64,000 nucleotides of DNA from Sordaria brevicollis (taxonomy: Eukaryota; Ascomycota; Sordariomycetes; Sordariales; Sordariaceae): NCBI GenBank assembly GCA_033439795.1, contig JAUTDP010000004.1, forward strand, positions 3,410,001 through 3,474,000, in the 5' to 3' direction. Under the pieces are notes generated by a model. It had not been told where the DNA came from, ran no database searches, and was given only the letters and a program-made list of their open reading frames with translations. Numbering within the stretch: the first letter of the stretch is position 1; the number at the start of each line of letters is the position of its first letter. Below, in pieces: positions 1 through 12,800 of the stretch. Position numbers and translations under genes: made by a program.

Positions 1-1321
1 TTGCTCGGGGTCGGTTCGCATGCCACCGCAACCCTCGTTGATGGGCTTGATAACGGCTTGGAAACTCGGCTCGTGGAAGTAAGCCATAACGAAGCGCTCG
101 CGCGTGTTGAGCCCAACCTTGTGTGGTGTCGCGGTTAGGTAGTTGTTGGTGAGGTACTGCATCATGTCGCCGAGAATAACTGTGTGCACGCCGTCTACAG
201 GAGGGACGTAGAACCATCCATCTGCATCTTCCTTATGGCCGGCCGCGGACTTTTGCCAGTTTGCAAACTTCTCATCTTCCCGAGGGCGGCGGATGAAGAG
301 ACCGCCGACGTCGTCTTGAGCGGCAATGACAAGAAGGCCATAGTCCGTGTGCGAGCCGATGCCTCGGCCTTCCTTGCCCTTTCCGTTGGTAGCGTTGCGG
401 GGAGGGAAGCTGACGAGGAAAACAAAGTGTTAGCTTACAGGTCTTGACGTGTGAAACGATAAGCAAACGGCCCGTTCCTCCCAGGAGCTGAGGGTCGGGT
501 GGTATGACAGGAGTAAGAATCTCATGTTTGACGACTTACCGAAGGACCCTTGTATGATGCCAACCATCACGGGTGTATTGTGTGAGTGTTCCGGGAGCAA
601 CACCCAACCCAAACTCGGCCAGCTGAAGAATCTTTTCTCCCTCAAGTCCCAGGTTGTCGACGTATCTCATCATTGGCTCCTTCATCTCCACATCGGGCCA
701 TGGGCAAGGGCCGTGGCAGGGCCACTTCGCCCGGACGCGCGGCTCCTCCAGGTCGAGATCCTTAGTGATAGTGAAAATCTCCGAGTAGTCAGCGATGCCG
801 TCCGTCACCTCCTCGCCGGATGCGATGTAACCGGCATAGCTCTGCGAGTCAACACAAGCCGCCTTCTCGGCCGCAGGCTTCCGGAAGAAGCGCTTGCTGG
901 CGGCCTTAGCGTCGGTCCATAGCGTCTTCTGAAGATCGCTCTGGGCGATTTGGATAATTCCTTCGCGGCGCCAGGTATCAATGATGGCCTTGCCAAGAGC
1001 GCGATCACTGGCAGATCCTGTGATCTTGTCTGGAAGCACAAGGGTTTCGAGTTGGGCAACTTGGGCCTTGTAGCCCGGTGGCATGGTCTTGCCCAAATCA
1101 TCGCGAACGCGAATCTTCTCAGCGGGGACGGCGGTAATGTTGCTTGGTGGCTGGATCTTTGGCTGCTTGCGGGCAACGTTGATGTTGAATCCAGGTGGCA
1201 TGGACATGCCACTGCCTGATCCAATGTCAAGTGACCCAAGCGCGGCGGTACTAAGGCGAGCGCGGCTGGTGGCCAGACGGCGGCCCAAAGGCAAGAGAGT
1301 GCGGGTAGCGAGGCAACTCAT
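1..1321 (-). CDS. Ethylene-forming-enzyme-type 2-oxoglutarate/Fe(II) dioxygenase (3' end outside window)
   Basis: Exons are 1321-540 and 409 to beyond position 1; the intron 539-410 has GTAAGT and CAG ends and restores one frame, giving 397 visible residues. The body resembles bacterial ethylene-forming enzyme (EFE, which makes ethylene and succinate from 2-oxoglutarate and L-arginine). It shows SGEEVT (the arginine-binding stretch in the Pseudomonas enzyme), PCHGPCPWP, TRDGWHH, the HTD iron ligands at about H281/D283, the distal histidine in TPHK (about H357) and an NTRERF arginine for 2-oxoglutarate. About 90 residues precede the bacterial start. The first 30 are rich in Arg, Ser, Ala and Leu and lack acids, like a mitochondrial presequence. 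The start is the ATG at 1321; the same frame stays open upstream but that stretch reads like leader sequence. Ethylene production itself is inference. Other members of this oxygenase fold act on different substrates, and the last residues are missing. Confidence 0.88.
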
Positions 1322-3889
1322 TTTGAGGATTTTATAGTAAAGCGTGACTAGATAAGTGATAGGCGGTTGCGAACAAGATTCAAGGCAAATGTGAGCGTGA
1401 TACTGGAGCTCTAAGCCCAGATTAGTTTGATGTCTGCGATGCTTTGCAAGAGTGATGATGCTGATGATGGTGGTGATGGACGATATCTGAGGTGGTAGAG
1501 ACCCCTTCCTTATATGTTCGGGTCCTACATCTATCGCCCGCGACCGTTGCGCTCCTGCCTCGGTGCAAACAATGCCAGGCGACCAACAGGAAGCCGCAAT
1601 CGGGTGTTCCAGGATCCCATCTCCCAACAATGTTGGAGATCGTACATGGCAGGTGCGAAGATGCAGGTCAGAAAGGCCGAACGAGGGAAGGTGGGTGAGG
1701 TGTGTGTGAGGGTAAGTGTCGGAAAGAGCTATCATCGGGGGCCCCTGTCTTCGTTTGCAGGACTCAGAATTGAATGCGGCCGCCTCGTCGCACAGGGCAA
1801 TCCGCCGAGTTTGAATCGGATAAAGTTGCCAAAGAGAGGGGGCTGCATGACCATCATGATCTCTCGGACCCAGAGACTGTGGCCGGCATACCTGGATTGC
1901 GAGTCACCCATCCCCAAAGACATGCTTGAGACCCACCGCAATCGGACGAAGTGTCCTGCGATGAACCACGTTTGGAACAAGTGCTTCACTGCCAAACGCT
2001 GAACCTGGCCAGGCTGGTTGAAGCGCTCGACTGCCGGTCCCACGCCGAGCCGACCTGCCCCGTTTTTGGCGCAAGCTGTGGCCTGTGATACACGGAGTCG
2101 CGCAGCATCTCGTGGGGAGGCAGAGCTGCTATGTATCTGTGCTGCTGTGTTAACAAGCTGAGACATGAGATTGACCGCTGCCAGACCGTTGCTTGTGCGG
2201 TTTTTGGGTAGATGCCTTGTCTGAAAGCAAAGGGACACCGTGGCAAACCCACGAAGACAACACGATACAAAAGAGACACTCTGGAGAAAGGTACAGATAC
2301 AGAGTTGCCTTTTCCTGCCCAATTTTCCCGGATTCGAAGCTGGCCTTTTCATACCAAAGCCAAGGTCCCGCAACAACAAGCACAAGGTGTGTATGGCAGA
2401 GAGAAGGAGGAGAATCAGTTCTTTCCTATCTCGACCTTGTACACAATGTAGTTGTGCATGCGTGATTCATCACTAATTGGCTCTAGACGGCGCTTGGAGT
2501 GGCAAGCAGATGATAATGTGGGAAAGAATGGCCTGAAAACGTTACAAGACCCTCGTCCAGCCAGCCAGATGCAAGAACTCGAGTTGACCAGCGGTTGCCT
2601 GACCACAAGACCGTGTGTCCTACTCACCTCAAAAAGTAGGTGTAGGGTTCATCTTGACCAGTCATGGCCTGCCTGGTGCTAGTAGGCCTTTGAAAACTCC
2701 GCTACCAGGTTGTTCCTGCAGTATCTCCCACTTACCATACGGAGACATGGGCGTTGAGGACTCTGAGCCGGGGTTGCCGTCCTCCGGGAGGGGGCTGAAG
2801 TGGTTGAGAGTCCTGCATGTTGTAAGCGGAAAGAGAGTCCGAACCGGCGGCGATGAAATTCTAGACCCGTCGCTGTGTTTCCCGACGAGTCCCCGAGTCC
2901 TGGCCGGTTCGCGAACCTGCGATCTGCCATGCGCGGTATTAAGCGGTTATGGACTGGCTATTGGCTTCCATCTGATATGGTCTTCCTCTGCCCCCTTCCT
3001 CCCTTCCGGGTCCTTGCTTCTCTCTGCTGGGTAACCATGGCATTCGATAGGTTTCGGAATCTCAAGATATCTTCGATATCTCGGCACGCCCTGGGAAGCA
3101 TCGTGAATGGCTCGGGCATTTTGTAAGCTCAAACCCACCCACTTAACTATTAGAAAAGAGCATGCGTGAGCATGACAATGTCACCAATGTTTTTCTAGAC
3201 GATCGAGATGGCCTTGGCCCAGCTCCCCCACTGTTTTTTCTCGAAAAGACCGTCGGTATTTGCAAGTGTATCGTACTAGAGTTTCTGTGAACCGTCGTAG
3301 CGCGCCGCCCGTGACTCCTGGTAGAGCCATGTTAATCCTGGGATTGCCTCAAGTTTGATTGGTTGTCACCGCCAAGAAATCTTTTCTGTGAAGACTGATT
3401 GGCAAGGCTTGTACAGGAGCGAAGACTCCCGAGAAACGGCACACATGTAACACATGCCACCTGTGATCGAGATCTTGGGTTCGTGTTAAACGTTGGAGAG
3501 CGAAAGCTCTCAGCTAGAGGTCATTCACTAGAGGAAATCAGCGGTCAGACAAGGTGGAGAAGAGGTCAACATCGTATCGTTATACAATATTAGATATTAA
3601 GGTATACTAGCACCGAAGATGAATGGGCATCTGTTTTCCTCTCCAGTAACGCCGTCCAGCACTTGGTTGGCGTTGCAGTGCTGTAGTATGCTTCACTTCC
3701 TTTCCATCCGTAAGGGCAGAACAGAATGCTTGATGGCTTGTTGGGCCCTCTTTGGGCATTCAGTCGTTACTCCATCTGATTAGAGCCCTGCAGACGTCTG
3801 AGGACCAGTAATAAAACACGAGCAGCCAGGCCGGCCAAGATCTACCAAGTCAAGGCGGGATCCGGGCTGAGAAGAGCGGCGCATATGCA
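1322..3889. other. Intergenic region, no gene supported
   Basis: This 2.6 kb carries the promoter and leader of the leftward dioxygenase gene near 1322-1740. An open minus-strand frame at 1732-2385 has no family likeness, signal or C-ending codon bias and was not accepted. No RNA gene or repeat was recognised. Confidence 0.6.
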
Positions 3890-4621
3890 TTAGGTAGTCG
3901 TCGTGCCATTCCATGGTGGATATGTCGTGTGCCACATACCGTCGTCGTATGAGACGGTGGTGGTGTTGCTAGTCGAAGTCGTTGGAAGTGGAATAGAAGC
4001 AGTGATGGTGGGTACCGTGACCGTAATCGAGATGGAGGACTCTGTCGAGGTGGTACTCGGCGAGGATTTTGTGCTGGAGCTAGACACCACGGACTTTGAG
4101 GTATAAGAGGCTGAAGCAGTGGGCAAGGTGGACGTGACAGTAGGGCTCGATGTCTTGGATGCTGATGAAGGGGTCGCCGAGGTGGTCCGAGAGGAGATCG
4201 TGACCGCAAAAGACGATGATGAGGAGGATGCAGATGCTGAAGTTTCCGTTGCCGCGGCTGTGGTTGGGGTCGTGGTCGTGGTATTGGGTGCGACGTGGAT
4301 AATGGTGGTGGTCAAGGTCAGCGTGGGCGGAGGTTGAATGGGCACCACCGAGACCGCTGTTCTCGTGAGGGAGTTTGTGGGTGAGCGAGTGGATGAGTGA
4401 GAGGTCGGTTGGTGAGCGGTTTGCACCACAGTCTTGGTCACGACCGGAGCCGCAGGGCCATGTTCCGAACCCGACCCTCCGTTGATCGGGACTACCGAGT
4501 ATGTTGCTCTCGGCAGCAAGGGCTTGGGGAAGCTGTCGTGCTCGACAAGAGGCAGGGCTTGACAGGCCGCAAGGAGGGCCGCAAGCACGAGTGTGGGAAG
4601 ATGAACCCGATGGACGCGCAT
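3890..4621 (-). CDS. Secreted Ser/Thr-rich mucin-like protein
   Basis: Single-exon gene of 243 residues starting at the ATG at 4621. Residues 1-23 form a signal peptide: a basic start (MRVHRVH) and a hydrophobic core ending in CQALP. The rest is almost wholly Ser, Thr, Pro, Val and Ala, with runs of Thr and Ser and several NTT/NGT N-glycosylation sequons, so it should be heavily O-mannosylated. It has no catalytic domain, and no hydrophobic C-terminal tail for a GPI anchor; it ends in a short WHTTYPPWNGTTTT segment. Likely a cell-wall or extracellular-matrix protein (inference). The opposite strand is open over parts of the same span because of the biased composition; that is not a gene. Confidence 0.7.
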   Translation of the reverse strand: MRVHRVHLPTLVLAALLAACQALPLVEHDSFPKPLLPRATYSVVPINGGSGSEHGPAAPVVTKTVVQTAHQPTSHSSTRSPTNSLTRTAVSVVPIQPPPTLTLTTTIIHVAPNTTTTTPTTAAATETSASASSSSSSFAVTISSRTTSATPSSASKTSSPTVTSTLPTASASYTSKSVVSSSSTKSSPSTTSTESSISITVTVPTITASIPLPTTSTSNTTTVSYDDGMWHTTYPPWNGTTTT

Positions 4622-6606
4622 TTTGACGGATCTGTGGTGCGAGTCGGCTGTGCTCTCATCTAGAGAAATCAAACCACAGGGCTGACGACGGCGTGGGTGA
4701 GAACAGCAGATTCCGACGATGCGGAATAGCTTCAAGTCCGTGAAAAGAGAAGAGGGGAAGGAGGGGAAGGACAACAGATGTTGAAATTGACCAGAGTGGA
4801 ACAAGAACAAGACGGGAACAAACCCGGTCAGCGATCAGGACCGCCATTTGAAAAGATGCAGTTGGCGATAGACCCTAGTCGTATAGTAGCGCCCGGTTGA
4901 GGTCGAAAATCGAATGGCTGGATCTCTTGGCGTGGAGGACTGCCAAACAAGACTCGAGACTTTGAGGGTGGCATTCCCCATCCCGAGTCTTGTGCTCCCC
5001 GAAACTGGAACATGTTCATGTTGGTCGAGTCCTCCACAAAGAAAATCGGGTGGTTGAAGCGATTCGCATCTTTCTGTTGGCGGGGCCGAGCTTCCCTTGT
5101 TGGATGAAGGGATAAGTCCCGTCAGTGAGGAGTCAGTTTCGAAGTGGAAGTGAGTGGTTACGGTCTGAGAAAGCGGCGGGCGCTCCCGTCGAGCTGGAAA
5201 GTTGGAGCTGGTCCACTCATAGCACTTCCAGGCCAGGGGCAGGTACGTACCTATTGTAGTCGGGCTGCCACTGCGTAAGCCACATCTGGAGAGGTGCTAA
5301 GCCACACAACATCCCCACCATCAACTTCCAACGGATGTTCAAGGAATCACCGCCGGAATTCATGACGACGCCTTCCACTTGTTCCGAGCAGCTGACAGGA
5401 GGTCCCATTCATCCAGCCAAACCTAGCGCAGGTACGATCATGTCAATTTTGACCTTTCGTCGACTATCACTTACTTCCAAGCCACCCAGCCCCGCTTGTG
5501 TGTAACGGACGACGTTACTTTTCGACGACAGTGTGAAGCCAAACTCCAATTCTCTAGAGTCCGTCGCCGCCGAGGCATACACTAACTTTTTTTTCTTGGC
5601 GACCGATGTTTGAACACCGCCTTCATTCGGTCGTAATCACAAGGCTTTCCCTACCAATCTGGCAGTCAGCCATAGCTCCCCATCTGTGCGCGCATAACGA
5701 ATGGGATCGTTAATGCCGCTTTCATGAATCGATGGGCCGAGGTGAGGTGGTGAGGCGGGACTTGCAGTCCCAGGTGGTCGGTTCATCCCATCTTCGGGGG
5801 TAGGTACATTATCTCTGCTCAATCACCTTCTCGGGGCATGGGAGGCCTCAACGGCAACTGCCTGTATATGTTCAATTCCTTGAGGTTGCCAGTTTTATTA
5901 AAGGTTACCTCCAGCAAGAATTACTTGCATTCATGAAATAGTATCGAGATGACCAACAAGGTCACGCTTCCTTCAACAAAGATTGTTCCAGCAGGCCAAG
6001 ATATGCCAGGTTGGACTACCCCTGGAAGGAAAAAGTCTTGGCCATGGATCAGGTTGGTTTACAATTCACAGTTCTTTGAAGCCTTCCGCCTGCTCAGCCA
6101 CATCTGACGTACCCGACCCGAATGTCCTGTCTTTTGCGCCGTCACTCCCATTCACTCAATGTGCGCCTGCGTCGCTTGTAATATCTCGGTATAGCGAGGC
6201 CAAGTTCGACGGCGCAGCGCAGACAATAGACTTTGCCCCGATGGCTTGGATATAGCCGTAATGTAGGGTAGGATGACGATTGCAAGGCAACTCAAGTCCA
6301 CCCAACTTCAACCCACCTTGACAAGTACCTCTATGCTTGCGTGGGTTCTTAGCTGCTTCTTGTCTGCCTGATCAGCAGCTCAACTCTCAACTATTTCTTA
6401 CTCCTCTTCTCTTGATAAAAGGCGTGTTTCACCAAACACCCACTCACCTTGTGGCTTGTTCTCTTCATTTACCTTGTTCATTTACCGGTTGAACACCAAC
6501 CCCGCCCCCGCATCTTATCACCATCACCTCTAGCCGAACCAAGCATCGGGTAACCAACAGCAACATTCACCATCAATCATCATTGTGTTGTGAAGCCGAA
6601 CTCACA
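4622..6606. other. Intergenic region between divergent genes
   Basis: This 2 kb separates the leftward Ser/Thr-rich gene from the rightward annexin gene and should hold both promoters. The last 300 nt before 6607 are C/T- and CA-rich, as in fungal 5' leaders. No gene or repeat was recognised. Confidence 0.55.
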
Positions 6607-8131
6607 ATGTCTTATCCAGGCTATCCTCCGGCCTCTCCTTATGGCCGTAAGTGAAAGGAAAAATAAAAGTGCATATTCAGAAATCCAGGGCTAACCGTGA
6701 ACCTCGCAGAGCCACCTCCACCACAGGGAGGCGGATATTACCAACAGCCTCCTCCTCCGCAGCATCATCATCAGCAACCACCATATGGTGCACCTCCGCC
6801 TCAGGGCCAATACAACGCCTACCAGCAACCGCCACAGGGATATGGACAACCACCGCCTGGACCGCCGCCGGGACAATACGGTGCACCCCCTCCACAGCCC
6901 TATGGTGCTCCTTCCCCGAATGCCTCGTACTACCCGCCCGGACCTCCGCAATCCGGTTACGGAGCACCGCCGCCTCAGCACGGCGGCTACGGACAACAAC
7001 CTCCCGGCCCCCCTCCTCAGCAACCGTACGGGGCCCCACCGCACACGCCGACAGCGTACCCACCCCAGCCCTACGCCGTGCAATACCCGCCAACACCACC
7101 ATCTCCCGGCTATGGCCCGCCCATAAGCATTCCATGGAACCCCGACGCGGACGCAGACAGGCTAAGGAAAGCCATGAAGGGATGGGGCACAGACGAGAAG
7201 GAGCTCATCCGGGTCCTGGCCGACAAGGACCCTTTTCAAATCAACCTGCTGCGCGAAGCGTTCCAACGCCGTCACCGACGTGATCTCATCAGCGACATCA
7301 AGAGCGAGACGAGTAGCTGGTTTGAGGAAGGCCTTGTCATGCTTGCACGGGGTCCTCTTCTCAACGACGTGCACATGCTATTCAACGCCATGGATGGAGC
7401 CGGCACCAACGAAGACATCATGAACGATATCTTGCTCCGCCGGTCCAACGCCGACTTGAAGGCTATAAAAGCCGAGTTTAGCCGGGTTTTCGGCCAGTCT
7501 TTGGATAGCATGGTGAAGGGCGAACTAAGCATGAAGACGGAACGGCACTTTATGATTGTTCTCGGTGCTACGCGCGCCGAAGACTCGGCTCCGGTGGTGA
7601 AGGCGGACATTGACCGCGACGTTGATGACCTATACAACGCAACCGAGGGCAAGATTGGCACGGACGAGATGCGCGTGTGCAGCATTCTGAGCCTGAGGAA
7701 CGACAACCAGATTCGGGCTATTGCCTACGAGTACAGGCAAAAGTACGCTAGGGATCTTGATACCGTGATCCAAAAGGTGAGTTTTGGTCTTGTGATTGCC
7801 AAGATTCTTCAGAATATAAAAAAACAGCTAACACTCCTAGAAGGAATTCTCGGGACACATGAAGGACGCGCTGCTTATCCAACTCCGCTGGGGCACAGAC
7901 AAGTACATGTTGCAAGCCCGGCTTCTCGAGGATGCCATGGCCGGAATGGGCACCAAGGACCGGCTTCTCACCAGCCGTCTGGTCCGGGCCCACTGGGATC
8001 GTGACAACATGCGCAATGTCAAGAACGCCTATGAGCAGCGCTACAAGAAGAAACTGGTCAGGAGAGTGCAAGGAGAGACCAGTGGTGATTACCAGAGGCT
8101 TTTGACGGCCATTTGTGGAGAGCCTATCTGA
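6607..8131 (+). CDS. Annexin with Pro/Gln/Tyr-rich N-terminal tail
   Basis: Exons 6607-6646, 6710-7776 and 7841-8131 give 465 residues. Introns begin GTAAGT and GTGAGT and end CAG and TAG; the second has a GCTAAC branch site at about 7827. Residues 1-155 are a low-complexity tail of PPPQ, YGAPPP and GYG motifs. Residues about 157-460 hold four annexin repeats, visible from the calcium-loop signatures GWGTDEKE, GAGTNEDI, GKIGTDEM and GMGTKDRL. Annexins bind acidic phospholipids in a calcium-dependent way and act in membrane trafficking and repair; filamentous fungi carry an annexin XIV type of this shape. The third repeat's loop (GKIGT) departs from the usual GxGT, so calcium binding there may be weak. 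Family assignment is firm; the role in this organism is inferred. Confidence 0.93.
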
Positions 8132-9838
8132 GGAATGAACGAGCACAAACGGGTGTGGAGGCACTGCCTTGACGCACACCTCTATTCACTCAACCTGGCG
8201 GAGACTTACCCTAATGAACACGCAGTTATGGTTATAACCAATGAATATTTGTTTCAAGCGGAATATGCTTAGCAATACACCCTGGAAGCGAGATTATGCG
8301 CATTGCCTGACTGGCTTAAAGCGCCTCGAGAGAGACTTACGGATGAAAGAAGCAATATAACATGTATAAGTTAATAACGACTAGCGGCTTGGGATATTAT
8401 CTACGTCAGCATACAAGTTGTTATGCTTTTCCCATTAGCAAGATGCTTTTTCCAGACAACGGTGCAGCATATATCATGTATTGTTCCCGATGCTCGTTCT
8501 ACAGCTTTTGTGCCATTCCGTCAATGCAAAACAAACGACCAAAGGAGATGCATAATGGCGTTTGTTCCATGAGGACGTCATCAAACATACCCTTACCTCT
8601 CCGCCGTTCGAAGAGCACACAATGCCATGTAGGCACATAAACCGAAATAAAATGCCACCATTCTATCCTATCCTTCGGGGTCCAAAGGCATAAGAACAAG
8701 GGGTCGATATCAAATGCTATAAAGCCAGGGTGTGTGGCTCGCTCGACACTAACAGAATCATTGTTGTAAATTACCGTGCTTGTATGGGTTTGCGAATTAT
8801 AAACTCTGAGAAGAGACCGCGGCTTTCGTATCATGGCATTGCAACACATCACACTAAACATCCACAACCATGCAACAAACTCCGGTTTCAAATTAGCCGT
8901 TACTTCAACTCATTGAAAGTGAATTGAACATCCACGGTTTGCTGATCGGTAATGATAATCCTTAGTGTAATTAACATTGTTGCACTTTGTAATAACGAAG
9001 TGGGTCTCTACTTTAACCGACAGCTTTCTATACGAAACTCAGCCAGGCTCAGAAAAGAGGACTTTGGTTTGAGGGTATCGCGCACATGATGAAAGGGCAA
9101 TCTCAGGGATCGCTCCGTGACTACCTTTCGTTGCGCCGCATCGTCAGTCTTGAGTAGTTCTTCGGGTCTTGATATCAGCATTGAAAATAGAAGCTGTACA
9201 GGGGTGTCCGTACATGATAATCCTCGCAAGCGTTTAGCTGCACGTGGTGTGGGGCCTTGAAATATTGAAACATTCAAACCCATCCATGGTCGTTCTCCGG
9301 CGGAACAGAAAAACAAAGTCAACATGAAAATAACTTTTCAAACTGGACCAGGACAACCAAACAGACGAACGGACACAGGCGAGCTACCTCGTACACTGGA
9401 TCGCATCAACGGCAATTGATCAAAACTCAACAATTCCTAAAACAACCGGGTTTTGGCAAAACAACTTACACGGCATATCAGACTCCCGGCTAGGAAAGTA
9501 CGGGCCGGACCATTCAGCAGTCCCGCTCAGCACCTACGTACCTCTGGCATACTCCCTGGCGCGTCCAACCCCGCGTGTCCATCGTGGAGCTCTCCTTCTC
9601 TGCTTCTTTTTTTCTTCCATGCGAAACGCAGACAACACAGCGAGCAAAGGAACATTTCAACATTCTTGGGTTGTCTGTTGGATATTCAGGAAACGGTAGA
9701 ACAAAGATATTCCAAGCACGGTGGCATTGAATCCCGGTGACCACGTCAAATCTCAAATATCTTTGGTCAAGTCGTTTTCGGTTGTCTAGACCTTTTGGGA
9801 AGGGACTGAAGAGCTCTCTCTCTCTTTCTGGTAGCGTC
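8132..9838. other. Intergenic region, no gene supported
   Basis: Contains the 3' end of the annexin transcript (AT-rich after 8200) and the upstream region of the gene starting at 9839. Short open frames here have no coding character. Confidence 0.55.
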
Positions 9839-12800
9839 ATGACTCTTCAAGACGTTCAGGTTCCCCATTGGCGGCTGCAGGAACAGGTTCCGGCAAAGTC
9901 ACCTGCACCGTTGTCACCACACCACACCGAGCCTCAACCTGAATCAGCAACAGCACCAGCAGCACCAAGAACAACGGCGCCGGTAGTAACTCGTCCAGAT
10001 ACACCACCTCGGCCAGATGCGCCTAGAATCCCATCGCCATCACCACCTACCTCTACGGTCGTAGCACCCCATGCGCCGAGTCCCACTGCTAAGGACGATC
10101 GCCAGCATCATCGACAACAACAACAGCAGCATTTGTTAGCAGCACCCGCAGTCTCTCCCTCGACCGCGACAACACCGCCCGCGATCTCAACCAGCGCTGC
10201 GCCCAATTCGGATTCATCCACATCTTCTGTGACGGCGCAAGGTGGAGGTGGAAGCTTCCATACCTCGTCTACCTCTACGGCGGCCGGAACCTCTAGCGAA
10301 CAGCAGGGGCAGCCATCAACGGCCCTCCCCCGAGTGCCGGGATCTGCCACTCCGACCGCTGACGGGCCCCCGCCTGCGCTAAATCGGGAGCTCCAGCAGC
10401 TCCAGCAGCACCCCCAGAGACCGCCCCAGAGACCGCCCCAGGTAGTACCCGCTCCGTCGCCGACCTCGATTCCAGACGCGACAAATTCTGCCGCGACTTC
10501 GACTTCAATCTCGACTTCGACGCCTGCGAACGCGACTCACTCTGCGACCACGACGGCCACGAGCCCAACTACCACGACTACAACCTCTGCTCGGTCCAAC
10601 TTCAAGGATCCCATTCGATGGAGAGAGCCCATTACAGTACATTACGACAGTGACAGTGGCCACGCTCACCCGGCAAGAATCCACGCTCAGCCCGCGCGCC
10701 CACCATCATCATCAGCAGCATCATCGCAGTTGCCGCCCCCGGCGCAATTGAAGTACGAACCGAGTAGGCAACACGAAGAACCTCCAACATCACAACCGGT
10801 AATCCAATCGCGACCACCCGCCCAGGCGCAATCGCAGTCTTCGGCCCACGCTCCTCCAGTACAAGCTAGACAAGATCGACATCACCACTACCCTCATTCA
10901 GCTTCTCAGTCGCATTCTCAACCTCCGCTCCAGCCAGCCCCGGCGCCGGTGCCCGCGATTCGACCCCCGCCGGTGCGTTCACAGCGACAGTCATACGAAC
11001 ATCACCTTCAAGCTTCTCAATACCAACAACAAGCCCCGCCCTCCTCGCATCCTCAGCAACGTTATCAGCATTCGTATCTTCTTGCAGGGCCCCAGCATCC
11101 ACCTCCTCCTCCCCTGCTATCCCAGCAGCAGCAATATCATCCATACGAGTCCCGATATTCAGCGCGTAACGACGGCCTGGTCTCGAGACCTACCATCATG
11201 GACCCGCCTCGATCGCGGCCCGTTAGCCAGACGCCGGCACCGGCCGCGCCCGCCGTCCCTAGCTCAGGCTTCCCTTCGCCAGTAACAACTCACGCGCACC
11301 TCAACAAGAAGTTCATAGACGACTGCACCCGGTTGACCTATGCCATCCAACAAAGCACACCTGATGCCGTTCGGCGCGTCTTTCGCGACAACTGGGAAAA
11401 GTGTATGTTGGGTACCGAGTTCCACCAGGCTTTTATTGTAAGTGCAACTCCGTGCTTTCACCTGCTTCACTTTTGCATACCAAGCTTCCAAGCGCCCAAT
11501 CATATCGAGTGTAGCTCGCCTACATCTCACCTAGCACACATCATTGCAGGCGAGGTAGACGTTATGTCTACATCACATGCTCTGAGTTCTACCTCACCAC
11601 ACAGTCTTTGAGTAGGAAGTTTGTGTCGGTCGTTTGTCTACGGATATATGCGAGACTGGGTGAAATGTATTATAATACCTGGGATGGCGAGATCGCCTCG
11701 ATTGTGCCAGTAGCTGGCTTTTCATCCCATGTTGCGTAGAGAACCATTTCCGTTTGGGTTAAACTTTGGATTTAACACTCCAACTTACAACCACACGACC
11801 TTGCTTTTTCCCGTCAAGACCACACAAGCCTCACGACTAGCTCGGTTCCAAATTACGTTTAAAGCCCTGGTCTAACCATATCTTTATAGCTCAACGCATC
11901 AATACATCACGCCGTACCATCCATCACCCGCCGCGCAGTTAGAGACTTCGGCCAAAAGATGGTTCTCGAGTCGAAGCACGAGTTGATCAGTCATTTTTCA
12001 ACGGCTGACCTCGATGAGGTTGCCGATGTCATCATCAGCAAGGCAAGCGAGGCCTTTCTGGACAAGTGTTTAGCGGTACGCCTCGAAACGATCGAGGCGA
12101 AACCTTTGCTCACTGCCCTTGCCAGGGCCCAGCGTCTTGGTTACAATCCTGCCGATATTGTGGAAGAGCAGCATGAAAGGGTTATGCCTACCACGCAGCC
12201 TGCTCGGCCTGCTCCTCCTCCGGCGCAGCCAAGCTATCCCGGCCGTCTGCAATGTATGGGTTGCTTCAGGGTTTTCACCCATCAAGCACCCTACGAATAT
12301 GTGAGTGATTTCACGAGCACCTCAGAATTTCGTCAAAAAGTTCAAAGCTTGCTAACACATGGTAGCATACATCGCGCCAACTCTGCACTGTACCTCCTCC
12401 GGCAACCGTAAAGGGCTTTGAGTTCTCATGCCAGCACTGCGGTGAAGGGTTTACCAGAAGCGATGAGCACCAGTCGCACGAACGCGCTCAGTATTGCTTC
12501 CACGCTGGGCCAGGCTCAGCTCGAGGACCCAGCCGTCCTCCTCGCGCGGTGCCGCAACCTCAGCCAGTTCCTTCCTCTATTGTTCCCTCGACTCAAGCGC
12601 AAGCCACACCAGCGGTAGCCAGGACGATAGATCTTACTTCTGCCGGCTCAACGCCCTCCGCTGAGACTCCCGGGGTCTCTAAAACCCCTAACGCAGCCGA
12701 TCCTTACGGACACCTGACTCAGGAACAGCTGGCAGCGATGGACGCAGATCTGCAGGAGGCGGAAAGGAAGTTTGCGCCCAGATTTGCTGAAGCATACAAG

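Noticed and set aside
1732..2385. 217-codon open frame on the minus strand
   Set aside because: No family likeness, no codon bias, and it lies in the upstream region of the dioxygenase gene.
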